A stretch of 64,000 bases of DNA from JASFBA01 sp034433695 (GCA_034433695.1 DAOUAK010000038.1:4603-68602); one strand, 5' to 3'. Shown: positions 44,052 through 52,964, numbered from the stretch's first letter. The notes: generated by a model not told the origin, from the sequence alone. Program-made: numbers and translations.

Positions 44052-44998
44052 ATTTTCCCCAAAGACGGCGTGCTCGGCGCCGTTCCAAGAGGCGCTCCGG
44101 CCCGACGGCCGGGAAGCGCCTGACGTTGTTCGACCCGCACGGCCAGGTTTTTGGCCAGGAGGATTTGTTCGGCATAGAGACGAAAGCCCAGACGGCGGGC
44201 CACTTCCAGAAGTTCGCCCTGGTAAGAGCGCAGGACCAGGTAGACGGGGGGAGAAGCCCGTCGCAACCCCCAGACGAGCACATCTGGAGCACCTTGACGA
44301 AAGGCCGGCTCCAGAAGCACTTCCAGACGGGTGCCCCCTGTTCCCCGGGCGCAACGCAGGTACGCCCGGACGCGGCCCTGTTCCGGCCAGATCCAGGCCT
44401 CCTCCCCCGGCCCGGCCCGCCAAAAGGCTGGATCGCGGCCCTCCACCTGTTGAACGATGGGGGGAGTCAGGCCGGCATATAGCCCCTGCACCGCTGCCAG
44501 CATGTCGGGCTGGAGGGGTTGGGGTCTCGAGCGCGGGTGGACTTCTGGTCGGCTGCCCTCCTCCCTGAGCAGGATCATCTCCTGGGCAAAGGGGGCAAAC
44601 CCGGCCCGCTGGAAGAGTTCCAGGTACTCCTCCTCCGGCAGACGGGCCAGCAGGCGCACTTGTCCCCGCCGGCCGGCCTCCATCCCCAGGCCGTGCAAGA
44701 GTTCTTCCCAGGCGTCCTCGACCGCCTCCTCGGCGGTCCACAGCCCCAGGTAGCCGACCTCCCAGGCCCCTTTTTGCCGGCCTTCCCGGGCCTGGGCGCA
44801 GGCCAGAACCTTTCCTCCTTCCCGGCAGAGCAGGGTGTACGACGGCTTCCCCAGGTGGAGGCAGGAACTGAGCAGGCCGCGCCAGGGATGGTAGGAAAAG
44901 ACCCGATGCTGCACCAGGTCCAGGGATAAGGATACCTGGGGGGGAATGCCCAGCGTCACCAGGTCCAGCAAGGTGGCCGGCCGAATCTGCCGTTCCAT
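44048..44998 (-). CDS. GNAT-like acetyltransferase, divergent
   Basis: This 316-residue protein has an N-terminal half like a GNAT fold (QIRPATLLDLVTLGIPP, LLCREGGKVLACAQAREGRQ, AWEVGYLGLWTAEEAVEDAW, LARLPEEEYLELFQRAGFAP). A second half may be a degenerate repeat (LEVARRLGFRLYAEQILL at its end, as in GNAT C-termini). No clear acetyl-CoA loop (Q/RxxGxG/A) is visible, so enzymatic activity is doubtful. It lies 4 bases after pdxT and overlaps the R3H ATPase start. The role is unknown. Confidence 0.65.
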   Translation of the reverse strand: MERQIRPATLLDLVTLGIPPQVSLSLDLVQHRVFSYHPWRGLLSSCLHLGKPSYTLLCREGGKVLACAQAREGRQKGAWEVGYLGLWTAEEAVEDAWEELLHGLGMEAGRRGQVRLLARLPEEEYLELFQRAGFAPFAQEMILLREEGSRPEVHPRSRPQPLQPDMLAAVQGLYAGLTPPIVQQVEGRDPAFWRAGPGEEAWIWPEQGRVRAYLRCARGTGGTRLEVLLEPAFRQGAPDVLVWGLRRASPPVYLVLRSYQGELLEVARRLGFRLYAEQILLAKNLAVRVEQRQALPGRRAGAPLGTAPSTPSLGKI

Positions 44999-45002
44999 CC
45001 TC

Positions 45003-45578
45003 CTACCCCGTCATCTCCAGAAAATAGCGGTGAAACCGCTCGTCTTCGGTCAGTTCGGGGTGAAAGGCCGTCCCCAGAAGTCGGCCTTGTTGCACGGCCA
45101 CCACCCGTCCGTCCTCCAGGCGGGCCAGGACCTCCACCTCCGCTCCCCACTCCTGCACATAGGGGGCGCGGATGAAGACTCCCCGGAAGGGTGGCGGACC
45201 CAGCCGTTCCACCTCCAGGTCGGTTTCGAAACTATCCAACTGCCGGCCGAACCCGTTGCGCACCACGACGACATCCAGAAGGCCCAGGAGGGGCTGGTGG
45301 GGAACCCCACCCAGGGCCGCGCGGGCCAGGAGGATCAACCCGGCGCAGGTGCCCCAGATGGGTTTCCCCTCCCGGGCCAGGGAGAGGATGGCTTCGTCCA
45401 GGCGGTAGGCCACCGCCAATTTGCCGATGGTCGTGCTCTCCCCGCCCGGAAGGATCAGGCCGTCCAGCCCCTCCAGGTGCTCCGGCAAACGGACTTCCCG
45501 GGTCTCTACCCCGATGCGGCGGAGCATGGCGATATGCTCCTGAAAATCTCCCTGAAGGGCCAGGACACCGATTCGCAT
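45003..45578 (-). CDS. pdxT: Pyridoxal 5'-phosphate synthase, glutaminase subunit
   Basis: This 191-residue class I glutaminase supplies ammonia to PdxS for PLP synthesis. It shows IGVLALQGDFQEHIAMLRRI, LILPGGESTTIGKLA, the nucleophile elbow IWGTCAGLILLA, and the catalytic His/Glu pair near the end (GTAFHPELTEDERFHRYF). GGAGG precedes the ATG. It lies 21 bases downstream of pdxS. PLP is used by CysK and SufS encoded in the same window. Confidence 0.96.
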   Translation of the reverse strand: MRIGVLALQGDFQEHIAMLRRIGVETREVRLPEHLEGLDGLILPGGESTTIGKLAVAYRLDEAILSLAREGKPIWGTCAGLILLARAALGGVPHQPLLGLLDVVVVRNGFGRQLDSFETDLEVERLGPPPFRGVFIRAPYVQEWGAEVEVLARLEDGRVVAVQQGRLLGTAFHPELTEDERFHRYFLEMTG

Positions 45579-45599
45579 ACCTTGCCTCCGTGCCGGCTT

Positions 45600-46487
45600 C
45601 TACCATCCCCGGCCGGCCAGCCGCTCCGTGGCCGGAATGGCGGCGATCTCCAGGCCGGGCATGGCCTCGCCCAAGCCCCGGGAGACCTCGGCGATGATGG
45701 CCGGGTCGCGGAAGTGGGTGGTGGCGGCGACTATGGCTTTGGCCCGGCGGAAGGGGTCGCTGCTCTTGAAGATGCCGGAGCCCACAAAGACGCCGTCCAT
45801 GCCCAGTTGCATCATCAGGGCCGCGTCGGCCGGCGTGGCGATACCGCCGGCGGCGAAGTTGACCACGGGCAGCCGGCCGGTGCGGGCCACTTCCACCACG
45901 AGTTCGTAAGGCGCGCCCATCTCCTTGGCGGCGTGCATCAGTTCCTCCGGGGCCATGCTTTGCAGCCGGCGAATTTCCCCCAGCACGGCCCGGGCATGGC
46001 GCACCGCCTCGACGATGTTGCCGGTGCCGGCCTCACCCTTGGTGCGAATCATGGCTGCCCCCTCGGCAATCCGGCGCAACGCCTCCCCCAGGTTGCGGCA
46101 ACCGCAGACAAAGGGCACCCGGAAGGCGTGTTTGTCAATGTGATGCTCTTCGTCGGCGGGGGTGAGGACCTCGCTTTCATCAATGTAATCCACCCCCAGC
46201 GCCTCCAGCACCTGGGCCTCGACAAAGTGACCGATGCGGCATTTGGCCATCACCGGGATGCTGACGGCATCCATGATCTTCAGGATGAGTTCGGGGTCGC
46301 TCATCCGGGCCACGCCCCCGTGGGCGCGGATATCGGCCGGCACCCGCTCCAGGGCCATGACCGCCACCGCACCGGCCTCCTCGGCGATTCGGGCGTGTTC
46401 CGGCGTGACCACGTCCATAATCACGCCCCCCTTGAGCATCTGGGCCAGCCCGACCTTGGTCCTCCAGGTAGATTTTTCCATCATCAT
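45600..46487 (-). CDS. pdxS: Pyridoxal 5'-phosphate synthase, lyase subunit
   Basis: This 295-residue TIM-barrel enzyme is highly conserved: GLAQMLKGGVIMDVVTPEHA, AVAVMALERVPADIRAHGGV, ARMSDP, FVEAQVLEALGVDYIDESEV, TKGEAGTGNIVEAVRH, and NFAAGGIATPADAALMMQLG. It condenses ribose-5-phosphate, glyceraldehyde-3-phosphate and PdxT-derived ammonia into PLP. The start lies behind GAGGAGG with three consecutive ATG codons (MMMEK); the first is used here. It heads a six-gene minus-strand cluster and has a promoter at 46560-46588. Confidence 0.97.
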   Translation of the reverse strand: MMMEKSTWRTKVGLAQMLKGGVIMDVVTPEHARIAEEAGAVAVMALERVPADIRAHGGVARMSDPELILKIMDAVSIPVMAKCRIGHFVEAQVLEALGVDYIDESEVLTPADEEHHIDKHAFRVPFVCGCRNLGEALRRIAEGAAMIRTKGEAGTGNIVEAVRHARAVLGEIRRLQSMAPEELMHAAKEMGAPYELVVEVARTGRLPVVNFAAGGIATPADAALMMQLGMDGVFVGSGIFKSSDPFRRAKAIVAATTHFRDPAIIAEVSRGLGEAMPGLEIAAIPATERLAGRGW

Positions 46488-46559
46488 TCACCTCCTCGCG
46501 CACCGTTGCGCTTGACCCTGACATCCCTGTCGTGCCGTCCGGCTCTACCGGACATTTCT

Positions 46560-46588
46560 ATTGTACTACACTCCCATCCGACCTGCAA
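46560..46588 (-). promoter_or_regulatory. Sigma-70-type promoter for pdxS
   Basis: On the minus strand TTGCAG (46588-46583) and TACAAT (46565-46560) are 17 bases apart, about 70 bases before the pdxS start. Confidence 0.6.
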
Positions 46589-46593
46589 CTGGC

Positions 46594-46622
46594 TTGCATT
46601 CTGGCCGGAAATCCCGTATAAT
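46594..46622 (+). promoter_or_regulatory. Sigma-70-type promoter for the S1-domain gene
   Basis: TTGCAT (46594-46599) and TATAAT (46617-46622) are 17 bases apart, and the start codon is 65 bases downstream. Its -35 is back-to-back with the pdxS promoter, six bases away. Confidence 0.65.
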
Positions 46623-46686
46623 AAGAAGTAGCAGGACCTTTCCACCCGGAAAGGGTCCTGAATCCGATGACCTTGAGGAGCGGGGT

Positions 46687-47931
46687 ATGGTCGAAAGCAC
46701 CTATACCGAGGGAACTCAACCGACCCAAGAGGGCTGCCGTCCACCGGAAGTTGTTGCCCGTGGAGAAAGTGTGAGCGCCGGAGCCGTTTCCCCCGGGTCC
46801 GGCAGCGAGGAGGCCTGGCTTCGGATGCTGGAAGACCCCAACTATACGTACTCTGCCATGAACTATGGGGATGTCATCGAAGGCACGGTGATGGAGATCG
46901 GCCGGGACGAAATCCTGGTGGACATCGGGACCAAGTCCGAAGGCGTGGTTCCCAGCCGCGAGTTCCGCAAGGCGGCCCAGGCCGGAGAACTGGAGGGCTT
47001 GAAGGTCGGCTCCCCCGTCCTGGTCTTTGTCCTGCGGGCCGAAGATGAGGAAGGCCGGGCCCTTCTCTCCATCGACCGGGCGCGCCATGAAAAGAGCTGG
47101 CGCTGGCTGGAGGAAATTTACCGGAAGGGCGAGTTGATCGAGGCCACCGTAGACGGCTATAACAAAGGGGGAGTGCTGGTCAACTTGCGCGGCATACGGG
47201 GCTTTGTCCCTATTTCCCAGATCGCCGGGATGGGAAACCGGCGGAACCCTTCCCCGGAGGTGATGGCCCAGATGGTGGGCCAGACCCTCCCGCTGAAGGT
47301 GATCGAACTCAACCGCCGACGCAACCGGCTGGTCCTTTCCCAGCGCCAGGCCCTCCAGGAGCACCGGGAGAGCCGCAAGGAGGAACTGCTGGAAACGCTG
47401 GAGGTGGGCAAAATCTACCACGGCGTGGTCAGCAGCATCTGTAACTTTGGCGTCTTTGTGGACCTGGGTGGCGCCGACGGCCTGGTTCACCTCTCGGAAC
47501 TCTCCTGGAAACGGGTGGATGACCCCGCCGAGGTCGTCCAGGTCGGCCAGGAAGTGGATGTCTACGTCCTGGGGGTGGATCGCGAGCGCAAGCGCATTGC
47601 CCTGAGTATGCGGCGTGCCCAGCCGGAACCTTGGGAAACGATTGCCGAACGGTATCAACTGGGGCAGTTGGTCCAGGGCAAAGTGACTCAACTGGCTTCT
47701 TTCGGGGCCTTTGTCCAGATCGAGGAGGGGATCGAGGGGCTGGTGCACCTTTCCGAACTTTCCGATACCCCGGTGTCCCATCCTCGTGAGGTGGTCCAGG
47801 AGGGGGATGTGGTCACGCTGCGGGTGATCCGGATCGATCCGGCCCACCGCCGCATCGGCCTGAGCCTGCGCCGGGCCCAGCATGATATGGGAGACCAAGT
47901 CGCGGAGACGGGGTCGGAGCAGGCCGGATAG
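46687..47931 (+). CDS. rpsA: S1 RNA-binding domain protein (ribosomal protein S1-like)
   Basis: This 414-residue protein has four S1 domains: about 60-130 (YGDVIEGTVMEIGRDEILVD), 145-215 (GELIEATVDGYNKGGVLVNL), 240-310 (GKIYHGVVSSICNFGVFVDL) and 325-395 (GQLVQGKVTQLASFGAFVQI). Four repeats are typical of shorter bacterial S1 proteins; E. coli S1 has six. The acidic N-terminal 55 residues are poorly conserved. It is thought to help mRNA bind the 30S subunit. The ATG at 46687 follows GAGGAGCGGGG and a well-placed promoter. It precedes clpC by 39 bases. Confidence 0.93.
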   Translation: MVESTYTEGTQPTQEGCRPPEVVARGESVSAGAVSPGSGSEEAWLRMLEDPNYTYSAMNYGDVIEGTVMEIGRDEILVDIGTKSEGVVPSREFRKAAQAGELEGLKVGSPVLVFVLRAEDEEGRALLSIDRARHEKSWRWLEEIYRKGELIEATVDGYNKGGVLVNLRGIRGFVPISQIAGMGNRRNPSPEVMAQMVGQTLPLKVIELNRRRNRLVLSQRQALQEHRESRKEELLETLEVGKIYHGVVSSICNFGVFVDLGGADGLVHLSELSWKRVDDPAEVVQVGQEVDVYVLGVDRERKRIALSMRRAQPEPWETIAERYQLGQLVQGKVTQLASFGAFVQIEEGIEGLVHLSELSDTPVSHPREVVQEGDVVTLRVIRIDPAHRRIGLSLRRAQHDMGDQVAETGSEQAG

Positions 47932-47970
47932 TTGGGATATGGGCCATCCGGGTTGCCGAGGAGGACGTGA

Positions 47971-50463
47971 ATGGGTAATCCGTTGGACCGATTTACCGAA
48001 CGCGCCAGACGGGTGTTGAGCCTGGCCCAGGAGGAGGCCAGCGCCCTCAACCATCGCTATATCGGCACCGAGCACATCCTTTTGGGGCTTATTCGGGAGG
48101 GCGAGGGCACGGCGGCCCGTGTCCTGGCCGAGATGGGAGTGAACGCGGAAAAAGTGCGCGAGGCCATTGAACTCCTGGTAGGCCGGCCGGAACGGACCTC
48201 CTCCCACGAGCGAGAGTTGACGGCCCAGGCCAAAAAGGCGCTGGAGTACGCGATGGAGGAGGCTCGCCGCCTCAGCCACAGTTATATCGGCACGGAGCAC
48301 CTCCTCCTGGGCATCCTCCGCGGGCAGGACAATGTGGCCACCAGCATTCTGGATAACGTCGGAGCCAACCCCAATAAGGTGCGGGAACGCCTCCTCCAGG
48401 TCCTGCAGGAAGTTCCGGCGGCCGTATCGGCCCCGCAGACCCGGCAGAGCAAGACCCCCTACATCGACGCCCTGGGGCTGGACCTGACCGAGGCCGCCCG
48501 GGCCGGCCGGCTGGACCCGGTCATCGGTCGCGAGACCGAGATCGAGCGGGTCATCCAGATCCTCTCCCGCCGAACCAAAAACAACCCGGCGCTGGTGGGT
48601 GACCCCGGCGTGGGCAAGACGGCCATCGTCGAAGGCCTGGCCCAGCGTATTGTGCGCGGCGAGGTGCCCGAACACCTCCTGAACAAGCGCCTCCTGGCCC
48701 TGGACATGGGCGCCGTGGTCGCCGGAACCAAATACCGGGGCCAGTTCGAGGAACGTCTGAAGCGGGTGGTGGACGAAATTCGGGAAACCGGGAGCATCCT
48801 CTTCATCGACGAGTTCCACACCATTATCGGGGCCGGCGGGGCGGAAGGCAGTCTGGACGCGGCCAACATCCTCAAGCCGGCCCTTTCCCGCGGCCAGATT
48901 CAATGCATCGGGGCTACCACCCTGGATGATTACCGCAAATACATCGAGCGCGATGCCGCCCTGGAACGGCGTTTCCAGCCGGTCTATGTGAACGAACCCT
49001 CGGTGGAAGAAACGATCCATATCCTTCGCGGCATCGCTCCCCGCTACGAGGACTTTCACCAGGTCAAAATCAGCGATGAAGCCTTGATCGCCGCCGCCCG
49101 CCTCTCCGCCCGGTATATCAGCGATCGCCACCTGCCGGATAAGGCCATCGACCTGATGGACGAGGCGGCCGCCCGCGTGCGTATGTACCGGTTGGGCACC
49201 GCCTCTCCGTTACGCCAGGCCCTCCAGGAACTGGAGACGCTACGCCGGCGCAAGGACGTCGCGGTGGAACAGCAGAATTTCGAGCAGACCATCGCCCTGC
49301 GGGAGGAAGAAAACCGCCTGCTGCCCCGCATCGAGGAACTGCGCCGGGGACAAACGATGGAATCGCGCCCGATGGTTTCGGCCGAGGACATCGCCGAGGT
49401 GGCCTCGATGTGGACAGGTATCCCGATGACCCGTCTGGCCCAGGAGGAGTCGGCCCGTCTGGTGCGCATGGAGGAAGAGTTGCACAAACGCATCGTTGGC
49501 CAGGACGAGGCCATTCAGATCGTCTCTCGGGCCATCCGACGGGCACGGGCCGGCCTGAAAGACCCCCGTCGGCCCATCGGCTCCTTCATCTTCCTCGGCC
49601 CCACCGGCGTGGGCAAGAGTGAATTGGCCCGCGCCCTGGCCGAATTCCTCTTCGGCACCGAGGATGCCCTGATCAAACTCGATATGTCCGAATTTATGGA
49701 GCGCCACACCGCCGCCCGCCTGGTCGGCGCTCCCCCGGGCTACATCGGCTACGGCGAAGGGGGGCAACTCACCGATGCCGTGCGCAACCGCCCCTACAGC
49801 GTGGTCCTCCTGGACGAGATCGAAAAGGCCCACCCCGACGTCTTCAACCTCCTCCTGCAACTGATGGAGGACGGCTGCCTGACCGATGCCAAAGGGTGCA
49901 AGGTGGACTTTCGCAACGTCGTCCTGGTGATGACCTCCAACGTGGCCGCCGAAAAGATTATCCGCGGCTCCACCTGGGGCTTTTCTTCGCGCAGCGACCA
50001 GAGGGCGACGGAACTGCGCGAGTATGAGGCGATGAAGGAAAAGGTGCTGGCCGAACTGAAGGACCTCTTCCGCCCCGAATTCCTCAACCGCGTGGATGCC
50101 ATCGTCGTCTTCCACGCCCTCAACCCCGATCACATCCGCCAGATCGCCCGGTTACAACTGCGTCGGGTGGAGGAACAGTTGCGGGAGGCCGGCTTCACCT
50201 TGGAAGTCACCGATGCGGCCGTGAACCTGCTGGCCCAGCGCGGCTTTGACAGTGCCTTTGGGGCCCGACCGCTCAAGCGGGTCATCACCAACCTTCTGGA
50301 GGACCCCCTGGCCGAGGCCATCCTGCATGGCCGCTTCCATGCCGGCGATACCATCGTCGTGGATGCCCTGGACGAGCAAATCGTCTTCCGGGCCGCCGGG
50401 GAGCCGGCCCTGGCCCCACCGGAGGACACAGGGGTGGCGCTTCAGGAGGTGAAGACGAATTAG
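47971..50463 (+). CDS. clpC: ATP-dependent Clp protease ATP-binding subunit ClpC
   Basis: This is an 830-residue AAA+ unfoldase. The N-terminal Clp repeats are FTERARRVLSLAQEEASALN and HSYIGTEHLLLGILRGQDN. NBD1 has Walker A GDPGVGKTAIVEGLAQR and Walker B ILFIDEFHTIIGAGG. The middle region is short (about 400-470; LETLRRRKDVAVEQQNFEQT). NBD2 has GPTGVGKSELARALAEF and VLLDEIEKAHPDVFNLLLQL. The short middle domain fits ClpC rather than ClpB. It works with ClpP to degrade misfolded proteins; no clpP or mcsAB is nearby. A GTG or TTG alternative start is not needed, as the ATG has GAGGACG upstream. Confidence 0.96.
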   Translation: MGNPLDRFTERARRVLSLAQEEASALNHRYIGTEHILLGLIREGEGTAARVLAEMGVNAEKVREAIELLVGRPERTSSHERELTAQAKKALEYAMEEARRLSHSYIGTEHLLLGILRGQDNVATSILDNVGANPNKVRERLLQVLQEVPAAVSAPQTRQSKTPYIDALGLDLTEAARAGRLDPVIGRETEIERVIQILSRRTKNNPALVGDPGVGKTAIVEGLAQRIVRGEVPEHLLNKRLLALDMGAVVAGTKYRGQFEERLKRVVDEIRETGSILFIDEFHTIIGAGGAEGSLDAANILKPALSRGQIQCIGATTLDDYRKYIERDAALERRFQPVYVNEPSVEETIHILRGIAPRYEDFHQVKISDEALIAAARLSARYISDRHLPDKAIDLMDEAAARVRMYRLGTASPLRQALQELETLRRRKDVAVEQQNFEQTIALREEENRLLPRIEELRRGQTMESRPMVSAEDIAEVASMWTGIPMTRLAQEESARLVRMEEELHKRIVGQDEAIQIVSRAIRRARAGLKDPRRPIGSFIFLGPTGVGKSELARALAEFLFGTEDALIKLDMSEFMERHTAARLVGAPPGYIGYGEGGQLTDAVRNRPYSVVLLDEIEKAHPDVFNLLLQLMEDGCLTDAKGCKVDFRNVVLVMTSNVAAEKIIRGSTWGFSSRSDQRATELREYEAMKEKVLAELKDLFRPEFLNRVDAIVVFHALNPDHIRQIARLQLRRVEEQLREAGFTLEVTDAAVNLLAQRGFDSAFGARPLKRVITNLLEDPLAEAILHGRFHAGDTIVVDALDEQIVFRAAGEPALAPPEDTGVALQEVKTN

Positions 50464-50734
50464 CCGGTCGGCTATATCATCTCCATGATCCCGCACGACC
50501 TGGACCTCTACTTCACCCTGTAATGTAGATCACTCGCAATTTTTAAAAGTCGGAGTATAATGATTATACTGAGCTTCTGCCACCTCTCCTACCTACCCTC
50601 CCCGGCAGAAGATGGGGCAGTACTCGGGTATCCTTTTAGGCAAGCGGGTTATAACATCCAAGAAAGGAGGGCTATTTGAACCTCTCTTGGACCCAGGACC
50701 TGTCTTTTGCGTTTTCCTATCTAGGAGGAATCCC
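50464..50734 (+). other. Intergenic region before the glycine-rich surface protein
   Basis: The 271 bases hold a TATAAT box at 50556-50561 and a long leader before the next start. No gene of more than about 30 codons looks real. A purine-rich AAAGGAGGG at about 50665 is followed by a TTG-started short frame that I do not support. Confidence 0.6.
50556..50561 (+). promoter_or_regulatory. -10 element for the surface-protein genes
   Basis: A perfect TATAAT lies in an AT-rich patch. The matching -35 (50533-50538) is weak at three of six positions. Confidence 0.45.
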
Positions 50735-52432
50735 ATGCGACGCGCACGTGTTTGGTTCCCGATTTTGGTATCCGCCCTGATCGTTGCCCTGATTTCGGTC
50801 GGTGTGACCCTGGCCGGCGGCCCACCGATCCCTCCTGACGCCACGCCGCCCCCTCCTCAACAGCCCCGGCTTCCGGAACGCCACCCCGGCAACGCCCCCG
50901 CCGGCCAGGAAACGACCGGGGCCGGCCTGACGGTCGTCCCGACCGGCCAGATCAGTTACCAGGGGAAACTCCTCCAGAACGGCGCTCCTTACAACGGCAA
51001 CATCAACATCACCTTCCGCCTCTATAGGGAGGCAAGTGGCGGCACCGCCTTCTGGGAGGAGACCCAGAATGTGGCCGTCTCGAACGGCCTTTTCAACGTG
51101 TTGCTGGGCGCGGTCAACCCGATGGCCGACGCCCAGGAGTTCTATGAGCAGGTCTGGCTGGGCATCCAGCCGGCCGGAGCCTCGGCCGAACTCACCCCCC
51201 GCCAGCCGCTGAGCACCGTGGGCTATGCCATGAACCTCCTCCCCGGAGCGACGATGGTGGACCCCGGCCTCACGGGCTACTGGACCTCGTTCTACGTAGA
51301 AAGCCATAACCACCCCGCTATATACGGTTTCTCCGACACCGACATCGCCATCACCGGCGAGACCTCCTACACCGATACCAGCGCCATCGCAGGGCTTTCC
51401 TACGGTTGGGCCGGCACCGGCCTCTACGGCTATGCCGAACAGAACGGCACCGGCGTCTACGGCTACGGTGAGGGCACCGGCGGACTCTTCGGCGGCGGTA
51501 TCGGCGTCTACGGCGAGGGCAGGAACGGCTTCTTCAGCGTCGGCGTCTACGGCGAGGGCGATACCTGGGGCGTCTTTGGCACCGGATTCTTCGGCGTGGC
51601 GGGCAGCAGCATGGTCACGGAAAGTATCGGCGTCTATGGCATAAGCAGCGGGTCCGATGCCAGCGGCGTCTACGGCGATATGACCGGCGATGTGCCGTCT
51701 TGCCCCGGGGGCGACACCCACTGCGGTGCCGGGGTCTACGGCACCGCCTCCGGCGATGCCTACGGCTCCTTCTTCTACGGGAAAAACCGTTCCAGCATCA
51801 TCGCTTTGGTCGCGCCGGACAACTACTACGGCCTGTGGGTGGACACGTTGGCGTCTCCGGATGGGGTCGGCATCTGGACAGACGGCCAGAGCCAGTTCGA
51901 CGACTATGTCATCTTCAACGGCGGCAAGAGCGGCTACGTCGTGGACATCGCCCGCAACGGCGGGACGGAGCCTTTGGAGCGCGGCGACGTCGTGGTCATC
52001 AGCGGCTATGACAGCCCCGTCGTCGGCAACATTCCGGTCATCGTGGTGACCAAAGCCACGGAGGCCAACGCCACCGGCGTCGTCGGGGTGGTGGACGTGC
52101 TCTATGTGCCGTGCGACCGACCCCAGGAGGAGTTACAGGCCGGCGAGGCCTGCGGCGGCTTCGAGGAGAGCGTTACCACCATCCGGCCTGGCCAGTACCT
52201 CGCCGTGGTCACGCTGGGAGCCTATGGCTACATCAAGGTGGATGCCTCGGGCGGCCCGATCCGCCCCGGCGACCTCTTGACCGCCTCCTCCGTAGCCGGA
52301 TATGCCGCCAAGGCTCCGCTCCTCACCGTGGAGGGCGTCTCCTTCCACGCTCCCGGGACGATCATCGGCAAGGCCCTGGGCGGTCTGGACAAAGGCACGG
52401 GGTTCATTCCGGTCTTTGTCTCGGCCCGCTAG
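50735..52432 (+). CDS. Secreted surface protein with glycine-rich 'GVYG' repeats
   Basis: This 565-residue protein has a signal peptide (about 1-30; WFPILVSALIVALISVGVTL) and a Pro-rich linker (about 33-62). A beta-domain at about 75-165 (ISYQGKLLQNGAPYNGNINI) is common in bacterial and phage-like fibre proteins. A repeat region (about 225-350) has many copies of GVYG, as in TGVYGYGEGTG and IGVYGEGRN, suggesting a beta-helix or trimeric stalk. The C-terminal beta-domain (about 420-565) has EPLERGDVVVISGYDSPVVG. The ATG at 50735 follows AGGAGG and gives the signal peptide. An adhesin or S-layer-like role is inference. Confidence 0.75.
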   Translation: MRRARVWFPILVSALIVALISVGVTLAGGPPIPPDATPPPPQQPRLPERHPGNAPAGQETTGAGLTVVPTGQISYQGKLLQNGAPYNGNINITFRLYREASGGTAFWEETQNVAVSNGLFNVLLGAVNPMADAQEFYEQVWLGIQPAGASAELTPRQPLSTVGYAMNLLPGATMVDPGLTGYWTSFYVESHNHPAIYGFSDTDIAITGETSYTDTSAIAGLSYGWAGTGLYGYAEQNGTGVYGYGEGTGGLFGGGIGVYGEGRNGFFSVGVYGEGDTWGVFGTGFFGVAGSSMVTESIGVYGISSGSDASGVYGDMTGDVPSCPGGDTHCGAGVYGTASGDAYGSFFYGKNRSSIIALVAPDNYYGLWVDTLASPDGVGIWTDGQSQFDDYVIFNGGKSGYVVDIARNGGTEPLERGDVVVISGYDSPVVGNIPVIVVTKATEANATGVVGVVDVLYVPCDRPQEELQAGEACGGFEESVTTIRPGQYLAVVTLGAYGYIKVDASGGPIRPGDLLTASSVAGYAAKAPLLTVEGVSFHAPGTIIGKALGGLDKGTGFIPVFVSAR

Positions 52433-52442
52433 GAGGGATGCC

Positions 52443-52733
52443 ATGCGCAAGCAAGTCGGTCGGATCCTCTTCTCCCTCCTGGTGTTGACCCTGTTCGGCG
52501 GCACCGTCCTGGCGCAGACCGGCGACGGCTTCGACCTGACCTGGAACGTGATCGGCGGGGGCGGCGGAGGCGGCCCGATGACCGGGAGCGACTTCTTCGT
52601 GGACAGCACCCTCGGTCAGACGGCCATCGGGCCGGCCACCCAGGGAGACTGGTGGCTCGGCCAGGGCTACTGGTACGGCACCCCGTCCGCCTTTGGGGTC
52701 TACCTCCCGGTGGTCCTCAAGGGCTGGGATTGA
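52443..52733 (+). CDS. Small secreted protein with C-terminal YLPVVLKG motif
   Basis: This 96-residue protein has a signal peptide (about 1-25, ending VLAQT). A glycine-rich stretch (residues 38-45) and a beta-like segment (FFVDSTLGQTAIGPATQGDW) follow. The C-terminal tail YLPVVLKGWD resembles the tail of the PKD protein at the window's end. Tails of this type recur in Chloroflexota secreted proteins. The start follows AGGAGGG, 10 bases after the upstream stop, so it is co-transcribed with the glycine-rich surface protein. Function is unknown. Confidence 0.75.
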   Translation: MRKQVGRILFSLLVLTLFGGTVLAQTGDGFDLTWNVIGGGGGGGPMTGSDFFVDSTLGQTAIGPATQGDWWLGQGYWYGTPSAFGVYLPVVLKGWD

Positions 52734-52827
52734 GCCGGCGGCAGGGGGCGAACCTTTGCCCTGCTGCTCCGCTGACCCTCCGGGCACGTAAGGAGGGATT
52801 GCATCCACCTGGAAAGCCTATCCAACC

Positions 52828-52861
52828 GGCCAAGGCCCAGGTTCCGGCCTGGGCCTTGGCC
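52828..52861 (+). terminator. Rho-independent terminator-like hairpin
   Basis: A perfect 14-bp GC-rich stem with loop TTCCGG is followed by TTCTCT, about 95 bases after the small secreted protein gene. Confidence 0.65.
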
Positions 52862-52935
52862 TTCTCTGGAAGGCCGGCCCGGCCAGGGCTACCCCATGGC
52901 TCCATCGGCGTCCTCCTCCGGGTATTCTCCCGCAT

Positions 52936-52964
52936 TTGACAAAACGGCTTCCCGGCTATATACT
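52936..52964 (+). promoter_or_regulatory. Sigma-70-type promoter for the MarR/ABC exporter operon
   Basis: A consensus TTGACA (52936-52941) and TATACT (52959-52964) are 17 bases apart, about 40 bases before the marR start. Confidence 0.75.

Noticed and set aside
44052..44741. N-terminal extension of the R3H ATPase
   Set aside because: It overlaps the GNAT-like gene in another frame and is low-complexity. The ATG at 44051 couples to the upstream stop.
46558..49131. 857-codon open frame on the minus strand opposite the S1 and clpC genes
   Set aside because: It spans two well-recognised genes and their promoter region; low-complexity translation with no family resemblance.
50674..50760. Short TTG-started frame behind AAAGGAGGG
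   Set aside because: It is a short frame without homology that runs into the surface-protein start region; more likely part of the leader.
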